A stretch of 8,342 bases of DNA from JBHHYR01 sp046757585 (GTDB taxonomy: Bacteria; Desulfobacterota; Binatia; HRBIN30), in contig JBHHYR010000173.1 in assembly GCA_046757585.1 (NCBI GenBank), positions 1 through 8,342 on the forward strand, read 5' to 3'. Each line of letters opens with the position of its first letter. Within the stretch, counting starts at the first letter, position 1. Under the pieces are notes generated by a model, which saw nothing but the letters and a program-made list of their open reading frames with translations, was not told the origin of the DNA and did not search any database. A program made the translations under genes and the position numbers. Shown here in pieces: positions 7,227-8,342 of this stretch.

Positions 7227-7586
7227 TACGCGTCCTCCCAACCCGTTCGTTTCGGGCCACGCGACAACGTATGACGATGTACACCGAGCCCCCCCTGCGA
7301 CCGTACCGCGACGCCATTCCACGCTGTGACCCCGCGCCGGTACGATGACACCACGGGGATCCGCAGCACGCCCCCCGCGGAACCTGCCGCCCGTTCGGTT
7401 GAACGGCCACAGGCGCCGCGACAGCTGACGCTCATTTCGGACCCGTGTAGTGTATCAAGGGCACGGTCAGTGATTCAAGCGTGTCGCGCTTTCGATTATG
7501 GGAAGGCAAGCCACTTCCGGATGCCGCGTTGTGCAAACCAGGGGTTCCGACTCTCGCGGCACGGTTCTTGGACTCTACGGGTCCAG
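7227..7586. other. Divergent intergenic region between the kinase-cyclase and efflux adaptor genes
   Basis: This region should hold promoters for both divergent genes. The rightward open frame extends back to 7326, but its upstream part (Arg/Ser/Pro-rich, no motif) does not look like protein and precedes the adaptor's natural start. Two similar decamers, TGTATCAAGG (7451-7460) and TGATTCAAGC (7471-7480), lie 20 bp apart in direct orientation. No clear -35/-10 pair or RNA gene was recognised. Confidence 0.6.
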
Positions 7587-8327
7587 ATGGATCAGCACAG
7601 CCAGTTGCAGCAACCCGTGCCACGCATTCGAGTCTCCACCGCCAGATGGTTGAAACCGGCCGGCGCAACGGCCCTCATCGTTGCCGTCCTCGCAGTTGCC
7701 CTACTCAAACTTCTTGGGCCTGTGCGAGTAGCGGCAGTCCATCCCCACCGCGGCCCGCTGGCGGCGGAAGTGTTTGGCACAGGCACGCTGGAGGCGAAAG
7801 TGGTGGTCAGTCTCAGCGCGAAGATGATCGACAAGGTCGTCGAGGTGCTGGTGGACCAAGGCGACACGGTCACCAGTGGCCAGGTGCTGGCTCGCCTGGA
7901 GGCGACGGACTACAGGCGCTCCGTACAGGTGGCCACCGCTGAGGTCGGTCAGGCGCAAGCGGAGCTGGTCAAAGCTCGGCTGGACATCGCACGCAACCGC
8001 GAGCTGCTCCGCAACGCCACCATTTCCCAAGCAGAATTTGACAGCTACGAGGCAGCGTACCGGGTCGCCGCGGCCAAGCGCAAGACCGCCGAGGCACAAC
8101 TCGGTTTCGCCCGCGCCCGCCTCGCCGACACGGTGATCTCCAGTCCTGTGTCGGGCCTGGTCATAACTCGCAACCTCGAGGTCGGCGACACCGTGGTGCC
8201 GGGCACGTCGATCTTTCGGATCGCCGACACCCACCAGCTCTGGATTACCGCGATGGTTGACGAGCGGGTCGCTGGGAACTTGCGTACCGGCCAGCGCGAT
8301 GGGACTGCGGCGCGCGCTACGGGTTGA
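7587..8327 (+). pseudogene. HlyD/MacA-type periplasmic adaptor (membrane fusion protein) of an efflux system, apparently C-terminally truncated
   Basis: From ATG 7587 the product is 246 residues; family members are usually about 350-420. Order: short cytosolic N-terminus, one membrane anchor at ~26-43, and beta-barrel/lipoyl entry with GTGTLEAKVVVSLSAKMIDK at 64-83. The first lipoyl half is VDQGDTVTSGQVLARLEATD (89-108). An alpha-hairpin coiled coil runs ~110-182, and the second lipoyl half reads VISSPVSGLVITRNLEVGDT. The barrel then begins as LWITAMVDERVAGNLRTGQ, ending at Q236 (8294). The next ten residues, RDGTAARATG, do not continue the family, and a TGA follows; the barrel and membrane-proximal domains are missing. 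Such adaptors link an inner-membrane RND or ABC (MacB-like) pump to an outer-membrane channel; the coiled coil contacts the channel. The start is chosen because family sequence begins there, although the ribosome-binding site is weak. A frameshift, deletion or assembly join near 8294 is likely; the window ends before the partner genes. Confidence 0.75.
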
Positions 8328-8342
8328 AGCCGCCGCGGCCCT

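Noticed and set aside
5544..7274. 576-codon plus-strand open frame opposite the kinase-cyclase gene
   Set aside because: It lies entirely antisense to well-recognised kinase and NTPase domains. Its composition is His/Arg/Gln-rich with no motif, and long antisense open frames are common in GC-rich genes.
7227..7322. N-terminal extension of the kinase-cyclase gene to ATG 7322
   Set aside because: The start at 7226 has a strong, well-spaced GGGAGGA and begins directly with the zinc ribbon, as expected for MxCxxC proteins of this kind.
7326..7586. N-terminal extension of the efflux adaptor from an upstream ATG
   Set aside because: The added 87 residues are Arg/Pro/Ser-rich without motif and would place a long tail before the membrane anchor. 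The family sequence begins at 7587.

Overview
The window is GC-rich and gene-dense. It resembles an uncultured soil or sediment proteobacterium-like lineage (Myxococcota, Binatota or Rokubacteria type). That placement is a guess from GC content and gene style only: kinase/cyclase giant proteins, a type III polyketide synthase and YceI. No ribosomal or other lineage marker is present.

Layout. Bases 1-1544 read leftward as one apparent transcription unit. A YceI-family lipid-binding periplasmic protein (1544-864) is followed after 49 bp by a type III polyketide synthase start (814). That synthase is not intact. Its first ~142 residues are joined, out of frame, to a short later piece of the same family. 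A ~30-residue stretch resembling an FAD-dependent aromatic monooxygenase follows, and then an unassigned short reading frame. The stop of that frame overlaps (TAATG) the start of a protein with an N-terminal membrane helix, probably an RND/MMPL exporter, which runs off the left edge. The intact ancestor was probably an alkylresorcinol/alkylquinone-type operon (synthase, tailoring flavoenzyme, lipid carrier, exporter). Here it is either eroded by several internal deletions or an assembly chimera.

Bases 1545-1980 are a divergent non-coding interval. On the plus strand, 1981-2652 encodes a DtxR-type metal-dependent regulator with a C-terminal FeoA domain. It keeps most metal ligands but has a shortened, unusual helix-turn-helix region and a CPH...CC motif. 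A perfect short palindrome (2689-2710) separates it from the convergent gene that follows.

Bases 7226-2793 (minus strand) encode one 1477-residue signalling protein. Its order is two zinc ribbons, a Ser/Thr protein kinase, an AAA/STAND-like NTPase, a long TPR-like helical region, and a C-terminal class III nucleotidyl cyclase domain. The two metal-binding aspartates of the cyclase are present, but positions that normally select the base and stabilise the transition state are changed (E1358, R1414, I1421).

Bases 7227-7586 are a divergent intergenic region. From 7587 rightward lies a HlyD/MacA-type periplasmic adaptor of an efflux pump. It follows the family as far as the beta-barrel and then leaves the family sequence near 8294, stopping at 8327, so it is probably truncated or joined to something else. 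No RNA genes, CRISPR array, insertion sequence or integrase were seen.
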